From an uncultured Dysgonomonas sp. (GTDB taxonomy: Bacteria > Bacteroidota > Bacteroidia > Bacteroidales > Dysgonomonadaceae), in the NCBI RefSeq assembly GCF_934668725.1, contig NZ_CAKUOF010000001.1:186001-250000 (forward strand): a DNA stretch of 64,000 nt, in the 5' to 3' direction. The position numbers and the translations under genes were made by a program. Positions 26,502 through 35,534 of this stretch are shown in pieces. Within the stretch, counting starts at the first letter, position 1. The number at the start of each line of letters is the position of its first letter. The notes below the pieces were generated by a model. The model was given only the letters and a program-made list of their open reading frames with translations, made no database searches and was not told the origin of the DNA.

Positions 26502-26516
26502 TTTTGATTAACTTTG
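26502..26516 (+). promoter_or_regulatory. Extended -7 promoter element of pyrK-pyrD
   Basis: TAACTTTG (26509-26516) within TTTTGATTAACTTTG, the same 15-mer as before purL. It lies 66 bp before the preferred pyrK ATG at 26583. Confidence 0.55.
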
Positions 26517-26582
26517 CACGAGTTAAGCAATATACTAACCAAAGCAATTAAAAGGTTTCAAAACCTTAGAAAATTTGTGCAA

Positions 26583-27362
26583 ATGAAAAAAATGCTTGAT
26601 TTGATTATTGTTGACAATAATCAACTAAATCAAAATTACAGCCTTCTTAAATTATCTACTACCGATGGGGCTTTACTTCCGGAGATGTATCCCGGACAGT
26701 TTGTCGAGATCCATGTGGCTGATTCTCCTACTACTTTTCTTAGACGCCCTATATCTGTTAATTTTATAGATAAGTCAAGAAATGAGCTTTGGCTATTAAT
26801 TCAAAAGATAGGTGATGGAACAAAGCGAATGGCTGAATACCAAAAAGGAAAGATAGTAAACTTGTTACTTCCTCTTGGAAATTCATTTACATCTCCAGAA
26901 AATATCAATAGTGAACTCTTATTAATTGGCGGCGGTGTAGGTACTGCACCAATGTTGTATCTAGGAGCTCATTTAAAGCAGCAAGGGTTCAAACCTAATT
27001 TTCTTTTAGGGGCGCGTTCTTACGAAGATCTTCTTCAATTGGACGAATTTGCTAAATACGGAGAAGTATATACTACTACCGAAGATGCTAGTCATGGCGA
27101 GAAAGGCTATGTTACAAACCATTCGGTTTTAGAGGAAAAGAATTTTACACATATATATACTTGTGGACCTAAGCCTATGATGATGGCTGTGGCAAATTAT
27201 GCTCATAAAAAGCAGATCAACTGTGAAGTTTCCCTTGAAAACACAATGGCTTGCGGTTTTGGGGTATGTCTTTGCTGTATCGAAAATACCCAACGAGGAA
27301 ATGTATGTGTATGTACAGAAGGACCGGTGTTCAATATTAAAGAATTGAAATGGATAAGCTAA
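26583..27362 (+). CDS. pyrK: Dihydroorotate dehydrogenase B, electron-transfer subunit (PyrK)
   Basis: 259 aa from ATG 26583 (MKKMLDLIIVDNNQ). An upstream TTG at 26514 lies in the promoter and is rejected. The FAD domain has FLRRPISVNF, the NAD-binding domain has LLIGGGVGTAPMLYLG and YTCGPKPMMMAV, and the C-terminal [2Fe-2S] cluster has four cysteines in MACGFGVCLCCIENTQRGNVCVC. PyrK passes electrons from dihydroorotate, via PyrD, to NAD+ in pyrimidine synthesis. Its stop overlaps the pyrD start by 13 bp, so the two are translationally coupled. Confidence 0.94.
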   Translation: MKKMLDLIIVDNNQLNQNYSLLKLSTTDGALLPEMYPGQFVEIHVADSPTTFLRRPISVNFIDKSRNELWLLIQKIGDGTKRMAEYQKGKIVNLLLPLGNSFTSPENINSELLLIGGGVGTAPMLYLGAHLKQQGFKPNFLLGARSYEDLLQLDEFAKYGEVYTTTEDASHGEKGYVTNHSVLEEKNFTHIYTCGPKPMMMAVANYAHKKQINCEVSLENTMACGFGVCLCCIENTQRGNVCVCTEGPVFNIKELKWIS

Positions 27363-28261
27363 GAGTAAATATAGGTAATCTGAGTCTAAAGAACCCAGTG
27401 ATGACAGCATCGGGTACTTTTGGCTATGGAAAAGAATATGTGGATTTTATGGATCTATCGAAACTTGGAGGTATTTGTGTAAAAGGAACTACTTTACATG
27501 ACCGTCAAGGCAACGATTACCCACGAATGGCAGAAACTCCTGCCGGAATGCTTAACGCTGTAGGCTTACAGAATAAAGGTGTAGACTACTTTGTTTCGAA
27601 TATTTATCCTGAGATAAAAAATTTTGATACCCATATTATAGTCAATGTATCGGGGTCTACCCTTGAAGATTATGCTGAATGTGCAGCCAGACTTAATCAT
27701 TTGGATAAAGTTCCCGGAATAGAATTGAATATCTCTTGCCCGAATGTAAAAGAAGGTGGTATGGCTTTCGGCACATCAGCTTGTTCAGCAGCTGAAGTTG
27801 TAAAGGCTGTAAGAAAAGCATATGACAAAATAATAATAGTCAAACTATCTCCTAATGTTACCGATATTACAGAGATAGCACGTGCCGTTGAATCTGAAGG
27901 AGCTGATGCAGTATCCTTGATTAACACACTATTAGGAATGGCTATTGACATAAATAAACAAAAACCTATTTTATCGACAGTTACAGGAGGCCTATCAGGA
28001 CCTTGCGTTAAGCCAATAGCACTACGTATGGTTTGGCAGACATATAATGCCGTAAAAATCCCTGTAATAGGCATGGGAGGTATATCATCATGGCAGGACG
28101 CTATCGAGTTTATACTTGCCGGTTCATCAGCTATTCAAATCGGAACATATAATTTCATTGACCCCACCATCTCAATTAAAGTTCTGGATGGTATAATAGC
28201 ATATATGGATAAACATAATATTCAAGATATTAATGATCTTGTTGGTCAATTACAGATGTAA
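27350..28261 (+). CDS. pyrD: Dihydroorotate dehydrogenase B, catalytic subunit (PyrD)
   Basis: A 303-aa FMN enzyme of class 1B that oxidises dihydroorotate to orotate. Seen are NPVMTASGTFGYGKEY at the N-terminus, GICVKGTT, the active-site loop ELNISCPNVKEGG with the class 1B catalytic cysteine, and C-terminal FMN-phosphate motifs IPVIGMGGISSW and AIQIGTYNF. The cysteine (rather than serine) and the overlapping pyrK gene both indicate the NAD-dependent heterotetramer. A bidirectional terminator follows. Confidence 0.95.
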   Translation: MDKLRVNIGNLSLKNPVMTASGTFGYGKEYVDFMDLSKLGGICVKGTTLHDRQGNDYPRMAETPAGMLNAVGLQNKGVDYFVSNIYPEIKNFDTHIIVNVSGSTLEDYAECAARLNHLDKVPGIELNISCPNVKEGGMAFGTSACSAAEVVKAVRKAYDKIIIVKLSPNVTDITEIARAVESEGADAVSLINTLLGMAIDINKQKPILSTVTGGLSGPCVKPIALRMVWQTYNAVKIPVIGMGGISSWQDAIEFILAGSSAIQIGTYNFIDPTISIKVLDGIIAYMDKHNIQDINDLVGQLQM

Positions 28262-28294
28262 ACATCTGTAAATAAGATTTTTACTTAAAATCAA

Positions 28295-28328
28295 ATAAAA
28301 AAGGTTGCTCTTAGAGTAACCTTTTTTA
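28295..28328. terminator. Bidirectional terminator after pyrD
   Basis: AAAAAAGGTTGCTC pairs with GAGTAACCTTTTTT (one G-U pair), loop TTA, between convergent pyrD and the SagB-like gene. Confidence 0.83.
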
Positions 28329-28350
28329 TTTGTATACATCTATACATCAA

Positions 28351-28959
28351 TCATTTAAGAAACCCTACAGCTTGTACTAAAGTTACTTCTTGTTTATCTG
28401 TTAATTTTAGAGCAGGAGGTAATTTTGTTCTGCTGAATGAACCTCTGGCAACAGTACCCAAACCTTCAGATGCACAGAATAAATATACATTTTCTGAAAT
28501 ATAACCGGTATCAATAAAGGCGGCCTCTCGGTTTGATGCTTTATCCAGATTGGCTACAAATACTAAATTAACAGCAGCATCATTTACATAAGCCTGTGAA
28601 CCCAAACCATCCCTTAGGTCACCTTTTACATACAACAGCAACTTATTTTCTTTTGCATCGTAAAAATAAACACCATCTTTAAACATCACATAAATATCAA
28701 TCTCCTGACGATCTTGAGATGAAGGTGCCGTCCTTTTATCCGGACGATTAAATCCATTAGCTGACCAAAGTAAATTAGATAAAGTCTGATTATCCAATTC
28801 CTTTCCCGAAAAGTCTCTTGATGATAACCTGCCATTTAGAGATTCAAATAAAGGTTTTCCTCCAGTCTTTACTGGAGTCGGTAATTCTATAATTTCTTGC
28901 TGAGCATAAGCAAATAGCGCCGATGCAAGCAAGCAAATAGCAATTAGGAGATGTTTCAT
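28351..28959 (-). CDS. Exported SagB-type nitroreductase
   Basis: 202 aa with a signal peptide (about 1-19, LIAICLLASALFAYAQQ). The mature protein is a SagB/ThcOx-like nitroreductase domain: SLNGRLSSRDFSGKELDNQTLSNLLWSANGFNR at the FMN-binding N-terminus and GYISENVYLFCASEGLGTVAR in the dimer/FMN region. Cytoplasmic SagB enzymes oxidise azolines in peptide toxins, but this exported stand-alone form has no YcaO-type partner here, so that role is unlikely. Function is best left as a flavin-dependent oxidoreductase of the periplasm. It is monocistronic. Confidence 0.82.
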   Translation of the reverse strand: MKHLLIAICLLASALFAYAQQEIIELPTPVKTGGKPLFESLNGRLSSRDFSGKELDNQTLSNLLWSANGFNRPDKRTAPSSQDRQEIDIYVMFKDGVYFYDAKENKLLLYVKGDLRDGLGSQAYVNDAAVNLVFVANLDKASNREAAFIDTGYISENVYLFCASEGLGTVARGSFSRTKLPPALKLTDKQEVTLVQAVGFLK

Positions 28960-29096
28960 ATTACTTCTATTTTTATAAAGTGTATTTACAAAAATATGCT
29001 TTTATTAAAACAATTCCTCAATAAATATTTTCTTTTGCTATTTTTCACTGTATATTTTTTATATAATTAAGAAGTTTATCATATACATATATACAC

Positions 29097-29104
29097 TATC
29101 TTTG
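29097..29104 (+). promoter_or_regulatory. -7 element before the DUF4105 gene
   Basis: TATCTTTG, 25 bp before the GTG start at 29130; a weak TTTA is present 18 bp upstream. The position supports the GTG start. Confidence 0.55.
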
Positions 29105-29129
29105 TGTTTCACATTTTCAATTACAAATA

Positions 29130-30326
29130 GTGATAAAGAGAATTTTCATAATATTGATATTTTGTATCAGTATAGTACACATAGAGGCTCAACAGATACA
29201 ATTATCTGATTCAGCAAAGATAAGCTTATTAACTAGTTCTCCTTGGGACAAAGAAGTGTATGCTATATTTGGGCATACTGCCATAAGAGTACAAGACCCT
29301 ATTAAGCAATTTGATATTGTATTCAATTATGGATTATTCAGCTTTGATACTCCAAATTTTATATTTCGGTTTATAAAAGGTGAAACCGATTATATGGTTG
29401 GAGCTGACAACTTCAACAGATACATAGAAGAATACAAATCCAGAGGTGTCGGAGTTACTCAGCAAACACTAAATATAACTCAAAAAGAAAAGCAAAACAT
29501 ATTTGACGCTCTTGTTGTAAACAGTTTACCCGAAAACCGAGTTTATAGATATAACTACTTCTATGACAATTGCTCAACTCGTCCAAGGGATATAGTCGAG
29601 AATAATGTTGATGGAATTATACATTATAACCCAACAAATAGTAAGCAAACATATAGAGATCTGGTTCATGAATGTGTTTGGGCAAAACCTTGGGTACGCT
29701 TTGGTATTGATTTAGTTATTGGGGCGAATGCTGATAAAGAAATTACGGATAGACAAAAAGATTTTTTACCCCTATATTTAATGAGTTCTTATACTCATGC
29801 AACTATAAAAAATGAAAATGGAACAAATCGTCCTCTTTTATCTGAGCAAGATGACATATTTACCTCTCCTAAGAATGACACATTTATACTAATAGATCCA
29901 CCTTTGGTTATTGGCTGTTTGTTATTAGTTTTTACGTTGATAATCTCAGTATTATCCTATAAAAAAAATTATATTTTAATTGGAAAAATATTTGATACTC
30001 TGTTGTTTGCTGTAGCGGGTATTGCGGGATGTGTTATATTCTTTCTGATGTTCTTTTCGACACATCCTTGTACTAGTCCGAACTGGAATATTATATGGTT
30101 AAATCCACTTCAAATACTATTCGCATTTTTCTTTTTAATAAAATTCTTCTCAAAATATGTGTACTACTATCATTTTATTAACTTTGTAATTCTAATACTG
30201 CTATTATTGGCTTGGTTTTTGATACCACAGTATTTAGAGTTAGCTTTTATTCCATATATTCTTTCCTTATGTTTGCGATCGGGAATGAATATACTACAAT
30301 ATAAAAAGAGTCTTAATCTTCTATAA
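29130..30326 (+). CDS. DUF4105/Lnb-type membrane protein
   Basis: 398 aa from a GTG codon, with a signal peptide or N-terminal anchor (about 1-20). The periplasmic domain (about 25-245) is the DUF4105 family, renamed the Lnb N-terminal periplasmic domain. It carries a His in YAIFGHTAIRV and a Cys in YDNCSTRPRDIVENN that look like a papain-like Cys-His pair. The C-terminal 150 residues hold four or five membrane helices. From family knowledge, Lnb proteins are proposed lipoprotein N-acyltransferases in Bacteroidetes, which lack Lnt; I cannot confirm this protein is the active one. It lies 50 bp upstream of the phosphatase-fold gene and then secA, probably one envelope operon. Confidence 0.75.
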   Translation: MIKRIFIILIFCISIVHIEAQQIQLSDSAKISLLTSSPWDKEVYAIFGHTAIRVQDPIKQFDIVFNYGLFSFDTPNFIFRFIKGETDYMVGADNFNRYIEEYKSRGVGVTQQTLNITQKEKQNIFDALVVNSLPENRVYRYNYFYDNCSTRPRDIVENNVDGIIHYNPTNSKQTYRDLVHECVWAKPWVRFGIDLVIGANADKEITDRQKDFLPLYLMSSYTHATIKNENGTNRPLLSEQDDIFTSPKNDTFILIDPPLVIGCLLLVFTLIISVLSYKKNYILIGKIFDTLLFAVAGIAGCVIFFLMFFSTHPCTSPNWNIIWLNPLQILFAFFFLIKFFSKYVYYYHFINFVILILLLLAWFLIPQYLELAFIPYILSLCLRSGMNILQYKKSLNLL

Positions 30327-30376
30327 TTAAACATGTTTACATCATAGAGGAGTAATAAGATTAGTTTGATAGTTTA

Positions 30377-31960
30377 ATGATAAGAATAATAACATCCTTA
30401 GTCGCTGTACTTACAGTAACATCTATACAATCACAAACAACTTTGAGAGACACTCCAAAGTTGGTGATTGGCATAACTATAGACCAGTTAAGGGCTGATT
30501 ATCTTGAGTTATTTCAACATACCTTCTCGGATAGAGGATTCAAAAGACTATTAAATGAAGGTTTGGTATATCAAAATATGGTATTTGATTTTCCAAATCT
30601 CAATGAAGCATCCTCAATTGCTACATTATATACCGGAACCAATCCCTCACATCATGGAATAATTTATAGCAAACGCTTTCTTCCTGACAAAAATTCAGAA
30701 GTTTCTATTTTTGAAGATAATGCATTTCTCGGCAACTATACAAAAGAAAAACTTTCTCCTGTAGCTTTGCGTGTTGGAACTATTACTGATGAATTAAAAA
30801 TTGCATCCAAAGGAAGATCTGACATATACAGTTTTGCTCCTAATTCTTTTCAAGCATTGATTTCCGCCGGACATGCAGCCAATGGAGCATACTGGATAGA
30901 GGACTACTCTGGAAAATGGGCTACATCAACCTATTTTAAAGATTTTGATTGGAGTGTTGAGCAAGAAAACAGATCCAATGTTTATCCAAACAGAATAAAC
31001 ACACTTGTCTGGCAACCATTACTTAATACCGACAAATACAATTTATTTCCATATGGAAGTGATGCTGTTAGCTTTAGTAATAAACTAATAAGCGGTGATA
31101 ATTCTTTTCACTTATTTAAAGAATCACCATTTGTCAACGAAAACATCACCAAGACGGCTATAGCATTGATGCAAAAAGCTGATATGGGAAAACGTTCACG
31201 CCCTGATTTTTTGGCTCTGACATACTATGCCGGAAATTTTTCTGCTTCAGCCGATGGAGAATATTCGTTCGAAATACAAGATACATATGCGAGATTAGAT
31301 AGAGAAATATCCACATTATTGGATCAGGTCGAAAAAACTGTTGGCCTGCAGAACACATTAATCTACATAACCTCCACAGGATATTATAGTTCTAACGTCA
31401 TTAGCACTGACAATATACAATCTTCATCAGGTATATTTTATACCAATAGATGTGAGGCTTTGCTCAATATGTACCTAATGGCTATATACGGAAAAGAGCA
31501 ATGGGTAGAAAAATATCATAATCAACAAATATACCTGAACCGTAAACTGATAGAAAGTAAGAATATCAGTTTAGAGGAAATTCAAAATAAAGCAGCCGAA
31601 TTTGTAGTACAATTTACCGGAGTACAAGATGCCACAACATCTATTCGACTTCTTACAGGGAAAACAGATTCGAACATGCAGGCTTATCGAAATATTTTGG
31701 ATAAAGATATTTCTGGAGATATTATAATCCAGATTCGGCCGGGGTATCAAATTGTTGATGAAAAAAAACCATCAACAATAAAGAAAATACAACGAGAAAC
31801 TGCTGTAGTTTGCCCTGTAATTTTCTTTGGTTATAACATTAAGCCTGAGAAAATAAAAAGAACAATTAGAGCAACAGAAATAGCACCGACGGTATGTCGT
31901 ATATTACGTATACGCTCTCCTAATGCAGCTAAAGATCAACCGTTACCCGAATTTCTTTAA
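30377..31960 (+). CDS. Alkaline-phosphatase-superfamily protein with degenerate active site
   Basis: 527 aa, signal peptide about 1-20 (LVAVLTVTSIQSQ). The fold is that of PafA-type phosphatases/nucleotide pyrophosphatases: GITIDQLRADYL, LYTGTNPSHHGII, DTYARLDREI and CPVIFFGYNIKPE are all recognisable. D36 is kept. However, the nucleophile segment reads NLNEASSIATLYTG where Thr and GH are expected, the DxxGH metal site reads YYAGN, the TADHG motif reads TSTGY, and the His before PVIFF is Cys. Five of six metal ligands seem to be lost, so it is probably a non-catalytic relative. It is placed between an Lnb-like gene and secA. Confidence 0.78.
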   Translation: MIRIITSLVAVLTVTSIQSQTTLRDTPKLVIGITIDQLRADYLELFQHTFSDRGFKRLLNEGLVYQNMVFDFPNLNEASSIATLYTGTNPSHHGIIYSKRFLPDKNSEVSIFEDNAFLGNYTKEKLSPVALRVGTITDELKIASKGRSDIYSFAPNSFQALISAGHAANGAYWIEDYSGKWATSTYFKDFDWSVEQENRSNVYPNRINTLVWQPLLNTDKYNLFPYGSDAVSFSNKLISGDNSFHLFKESPFVNENITKTAIALMQKADMGKRSRPDFLALTYYAGNFSASADGEYSFEIQDTYARLDREISTLLDQVEKTVGLQNTLIYITSTGYYSSNVISTDNIQSSSGIFYTNRCEALLNMYLMAIYGKEQWVEKYHNQQIYLNRKLIESKNISLEEIQNKAAEFVVQFTGVQDATTSIRLLTGKTDSNMQAYRNILDKDISGDIIIQIRPGYQIVDEKKPSTIKKIQRETAVVCPVIFFGYNIKPEKIKRTIRATEIAPTVCRILRIRSPNAAKDQPLPEFL

Positions 31961-32010
31961 GAAAATACAGTTCTCAATCAAAAACTGAAAAATAATAACA
32001 AACAATATAT

Positions 32011-35000
32011 ATGGGATTTAATGACATTTTAGCCAAACTTTTTGGCAATAAATCTACTAGAGATGCAAAGCATATCAACCCTTATGTGGAAAAGATAAAA
32101 GCAGCATATCCGGCTATAGAGGCTCTATCTAATGATGAATTAAGGGCTAAGACCGAAGAATTAAAGAAGACGATACAAGATTTTGTTTCAGCTGAAAAAA
32201 ATAAAATTGCTGAACTGAAGTCAGGAATCGAAGATATCGATATCGACAAAAGAGAAGATATCTGGGCACAAATTGATAAATTAGAAAAAGAAATTACAGA
32301 CAAATACGAAACTGTACTAGACCAGGTTCTACCCAAAGCATTTGCCATCGTAAAAGATACAGCTCGCCGCTTTACTCAAAATGAGGAAATCGTAGTTACT
32401 GCAACAGATTTTGATCGAGAATTAGCAGAAACAAAAGATTTTGTTCGTATTGAAGGTGACAAAGCAATCTACCAAAACCATTGGATGGCCGGAGGTAATG
32501 AAATTACCTGGGATATGATCCATTACGATGTACAGTTATTTGGTGGAGTTGTTCTACATAAAGGAAAAATCGCCGAAATGGCAACAGGAGAAGGAAAAAC
32601 ATTAGTAGGTACGCTTCCTGTTTTCTTGAATGCTCTTACCGGAAATGGAGTTCACTTAGTAACTGTGAATGACTATCTGGCACGACGTGACTCAGAATGG
32701 ATGGGACCTTTATATATGTTTAACGGACTTTCTGTTGATTGTATAGATAAACATCAACCAAACTCCGAAGGCAGACGCAAGGCTTATCAAGCAGATATCA
32801 CGTTTGGAACAAATAACGAATTTGGTTTCGACTATTTGCGTGACAATATGGCTATCAGCTCATCAGATCTCGTACAACGTAAACATAATTATGCAATTGT
32901 CGACGAGGTTGACTCTGTACTTATCGATGATGCTCGTACTCCACTTATTATCTCAGGTCCAATACCGAAAGGTGAGATCCAAATGTTTGACGAGTTTCGT
33001 CCTCGTGTCGAAGTGATTGTAAAAGCTCAAAGGGAGTTATGTACTAAACTTTTAGCCGAAGCAAAATCAAAAATGTCTTCTTCCGACTCTAAAGAACAAG
33101 AAGAAGGAGCACTTTTATTATACAGATCATTTAAAGGGTTACCTAAAAATAAACCTCTTATCAAGTTTTTAAGCGAACCCGGTATTAAATCGGCAATGCT
33201 CAAAACCGAAGAACATTATATGTCAGAACAAATGCGTAATATGCATATTGTTACAGATGATTTGTACTTCGTTATTGATGAAAAAAATAATAGTATTGAA
33301 TTAACAGATAAAGGTATCGACCTTTTAACTGGTAATTCTGATGACCCTCATTTCTTTGTTCTTCCTGACATCGGAGCTCAAATGGCTGAAATAGAAAATG
33401 CCAATACTACAGATGAGCAAAAAGCAGAACAAAAAGATGAATTGATGCAAAATTACAGTGTCAAATCGGAACGAGTTCACACTGTAAATCAACTGCTTAA
33501 AGCATACACTTTATTTGAAAAAGATGACGAATATGTTGTTATTGACAATAAAGTAATGATCGTTGACGAGCAAACTGGTCGTATTATGGACGGTCGTCGT
33601 TATTCTGATGGATTGCACCAAGCGATAGAAGCTAAAGAGCAAGTAAAGGTAGAAGCTGCGACTCAGACTTTTGCGACTATTACTCTGCAAAATTATTTCC
33701 GTATGTATAACAAACTGTCAGGTATGACAGGTACTGCCGAAACAGAAGCTGGTGAGTTATGGGATATCTACAAACTAGATGTTGTTGTTATTCCAACTAA
33801 CCGACCTATATCTCGTAAAGATATGAATGACCGTATCTACAAAACTAAACGAGAAAAATATGCTGCAGTAATACAGGAAGTAGAAGACCTTATATCAAAA
33901 GGACGTCCCGTATTGGTTGGTACAACTTCTGTAGAGATATCTGAATTATTGAGCAGAATGCTTACTCAACGTAAGATCAAGCATAATGTACTGAATGCAA
34001 AATTACACCAGAGAGAGGCCGAAATTGTTGCCTTAGCCGGACAAACTAGTGCAGTAACTATTGCAACCAATATGGCAGGTCGTGGTACCGACATTAAATT
34101 GTCTCCTGAAGTTAAAGAAGCAGGTGGTTTAGCAATCTTAGGTACGGAAAGACATGAGTCGCGCCGTGTTGACCGTCAGTTGCGTGGTCGTGCAGGACGT
34201 CAGGGAGACCCGGGTTCTTCAGTATTCTTTGTATCTCTTGAAGACCAATTGATGCGTTTGTTTGCTACTGAGCGTATTGCCAGCTTGATGGATAGGATGG
34301 GATTCAAAGAAGGTGAAGTTCTTGAACATAATATGTTGAGTAAATCGGTTGAACGAGCTCAGAAAAAAGTTGAAGAAAATAACTTTGGTATTCGTAAACG
34401 TCTTCTAGAATACGATGATGTGATGAACTCTCAACGTGAAGTTATTTATAAACGTCGTCGACATGCTCTTATGGGAGAACGTATTGGCATAGATATTATA
34501 AATATGCTTTTTGATTCTGTGAGCTCAATAACAGAGCAATATGCAGAAAGTCAAGACTATGAGGGCTTAAAGATAGAAATACTTCGCGTGCTATCTATAG
34601 AGTGTCCTATTGACGAGGCAACATTCAGATCTGCCAGACCTGATAAACTTGTCGACATTATTTACGAACATGCAGTAAAAAATTTCAAGCACAGAATGGA
34701 TAGACTTGCCGAAGTTGCAAATCCTGTAATCAAAGATGTGTATGAGAATCAAGGAGAAAATTTCGAGAATATATTAATTCCAATTACCGATGGCAAGCGT
34801 ATCTATAATGTCACTTGCAACTTAAAAGAAGCTTATGAAACAGGTTCTAAGGGAGTTATAAAATCATTTGAAAAATCTATTCTTCTACATACAATTGATG
34901 AACAATGGAAAGAACACTTGCGTGAAATGGATGAATTACGCCATTCAGTGCAAAATGCAAGCTATGAACAAAAAGACCCATTGTTGATTTATAAACTTGA

Positions 35001-35307
35001 ATCTTTCAGCTTATTCAAAACAATGGTCGATAGCATCAATAAGAAAGCCGTGGCAATTTTAATGCGTGGTCAAATACCAGTTCGCCAATCAGAAGAAGTA
35101 CAAGAAGCTAAAGTTGAAGAAAAAACAGACTTTAGTAAGTACAAAACTGAAAAAGAAAATATAGAAGAAGAGCAAGCATCAAAAGAAGAAAATAAAAAAC
35201 CTAAACAAGCGCCAATAAGAGTAGAAAAAAAATTAGGAAGAAACGATCCTTGCTTCTGTGGAAGTGGCAAAAAATACAAAAATTGCCATGGACAAGACGA
35301 AGTTTAA
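32011..35307 (+). CDS. secA: Preprotein translocase ATPase SecA
   Basis: 1098 aa, the ATPase motor driving proteins through SecYEG. Features in order: Walker A-type EMATGEGKTLVGTLP, the DEVDSVLIDDARTPLIISGP Walker B region, the preprotein-binding domain, GMTGTAETEAGELWDIY, NMAGRGTDIKLSPE, GRAGRQGDPGSSVFF, the helical wing/scaffold region and a C-terminal zinc tail NDPCFCGSGKKYKNCHG preceded by a charged linker. It is longer than the 901-aa E. coli protein because of insertions (for example about 350-440) that are usual in Bacteroidetes. It is 51 bp after the phosphatase-fold gene, with a strong terminator after it. Confidence 0.97.
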   Translation: MGFNDILAKLFGNKSTRDAKHINPYVEKIKAAYPAIEALSNDELRAKTEELKKTIQDFVSAEKNKIAELKSGIEDIDIDKREDIWAQIDKLEKEITDKYETVLDQVLPKAFAIVKDTARRFTQNEEIVVTATDFDRELAETKDFVRIEGDKAIYQNHWMAGGNEITWDMIHYDVQLFGGVVLHKGKIAEMATGEGKTLVGTLPVFLNALTGNGVHLVTVNDYLARRDSEWMGPLYMFNGLSVDCIDKHQPNSEGRRKAYQADITFGTNNEFGFDYLRDNMAISSSDLVQRKHNYAIVDEVDSVLIDDARTPLIISGPIPKGEIQMFDEFRPRVEVIVKAQRELCTKLLAEAKSKMSSSDSKEQEEGALLLYRSFKGLPKNKPLIKFLSEPGIKSAMLKTEEHYMSEQMRNMHIVTDDLYFVIDEKNNSIELTDKGIDLLTGNSDDPHFFVLPDIGAQMAEIENANTTDEQKAEQKDELMQNYSVKSERVHTVNQLLKAYTLFEKDDEYVVIDNKVMIVDEQTGRIMDGRRYSDGLHQAIEAKEQVKVEAATQTFATITLQNYFRMYNKLSGMTGTAETEAGELWDIYKLDVVVIPTNRPISRKDMNDRIYKTKREKYAAVIQEVEDLISKGRPVLVGTTSVEISELLSRMLTQRKIKHNVLNAKLHQREAEIVALAGQTSAVTIATNMAGRGTDIKLSPEVKEAGGLAILGTERHESRRVDRQLRGRAGRQGDPGSSVFFVSLEDQLMRLFATERIASLMDRMGFKEGEVLEHNMLSKSVERAQKKVEENNFGIRKRLLEYDDVMNSQREVIYKRRRHALMGERIGIDIINMLFDSVSSITEQYAESQDYEGLKIEILRVLSIECPIDEATFRSARPDKLVDIIYEHAVKNFKHRMDRLAEVANPVIKDVYENQGENFENILIPITDGKRIYNVTCNLKEAYETGSKGVIKSFEKSILLHTIDEQWKEHLREMDELRHSVQNASYEQKDPLLIYKLESFSLFKTMVDSINKKAVAILMRGQIPVRQSEEVQEAKVEEKTDFSKYKTEKENIEEEQASKEENKKPKQAPIRVEKKLGRNDPCFCGSGKKYKNCHGQDEV

Positions 35308-35331
35308 TCACTAAGTTATCTTCAGACACAC

Positions 35332-35383
35332 AAAGGAGTCTTATATTGCTAAAAATAAGCAATATAAGACTCCTTTCTTTTTT
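35332..35383 (+). terminator. Terminator after secA
   Basis: A perfect 19-bp stem (35332-35350 with 35358-35376), 7-nt loop, T-rich tail; the strongest hairpin in the window. Confidence 0.88.
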
Positions 35384-35534
35384 CTTACAATCTTAATATG
35401 AAACCATGACTTTGTGCTCAAATGTTTCCAAATTTGAAAGTTTTTTTGTAATTTAGCAGGGTTTTTAAAGTCAGTAAGGCTTTAGCTATATAAGCAAACA
35501 AATTAAAAAAATATTATATTAAAACTTATCTTTA

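Noticed and set aside
26514..26582. Upstream TTG start for pyrK
   Set aside because: The TTG overlaps the -7 promoter box, and the extra residues do not match PyrK.
27697..28074. 125-codon minus-strand frame inside pyrD
   Set aside because: Antisense to conserved PyrD motifs.
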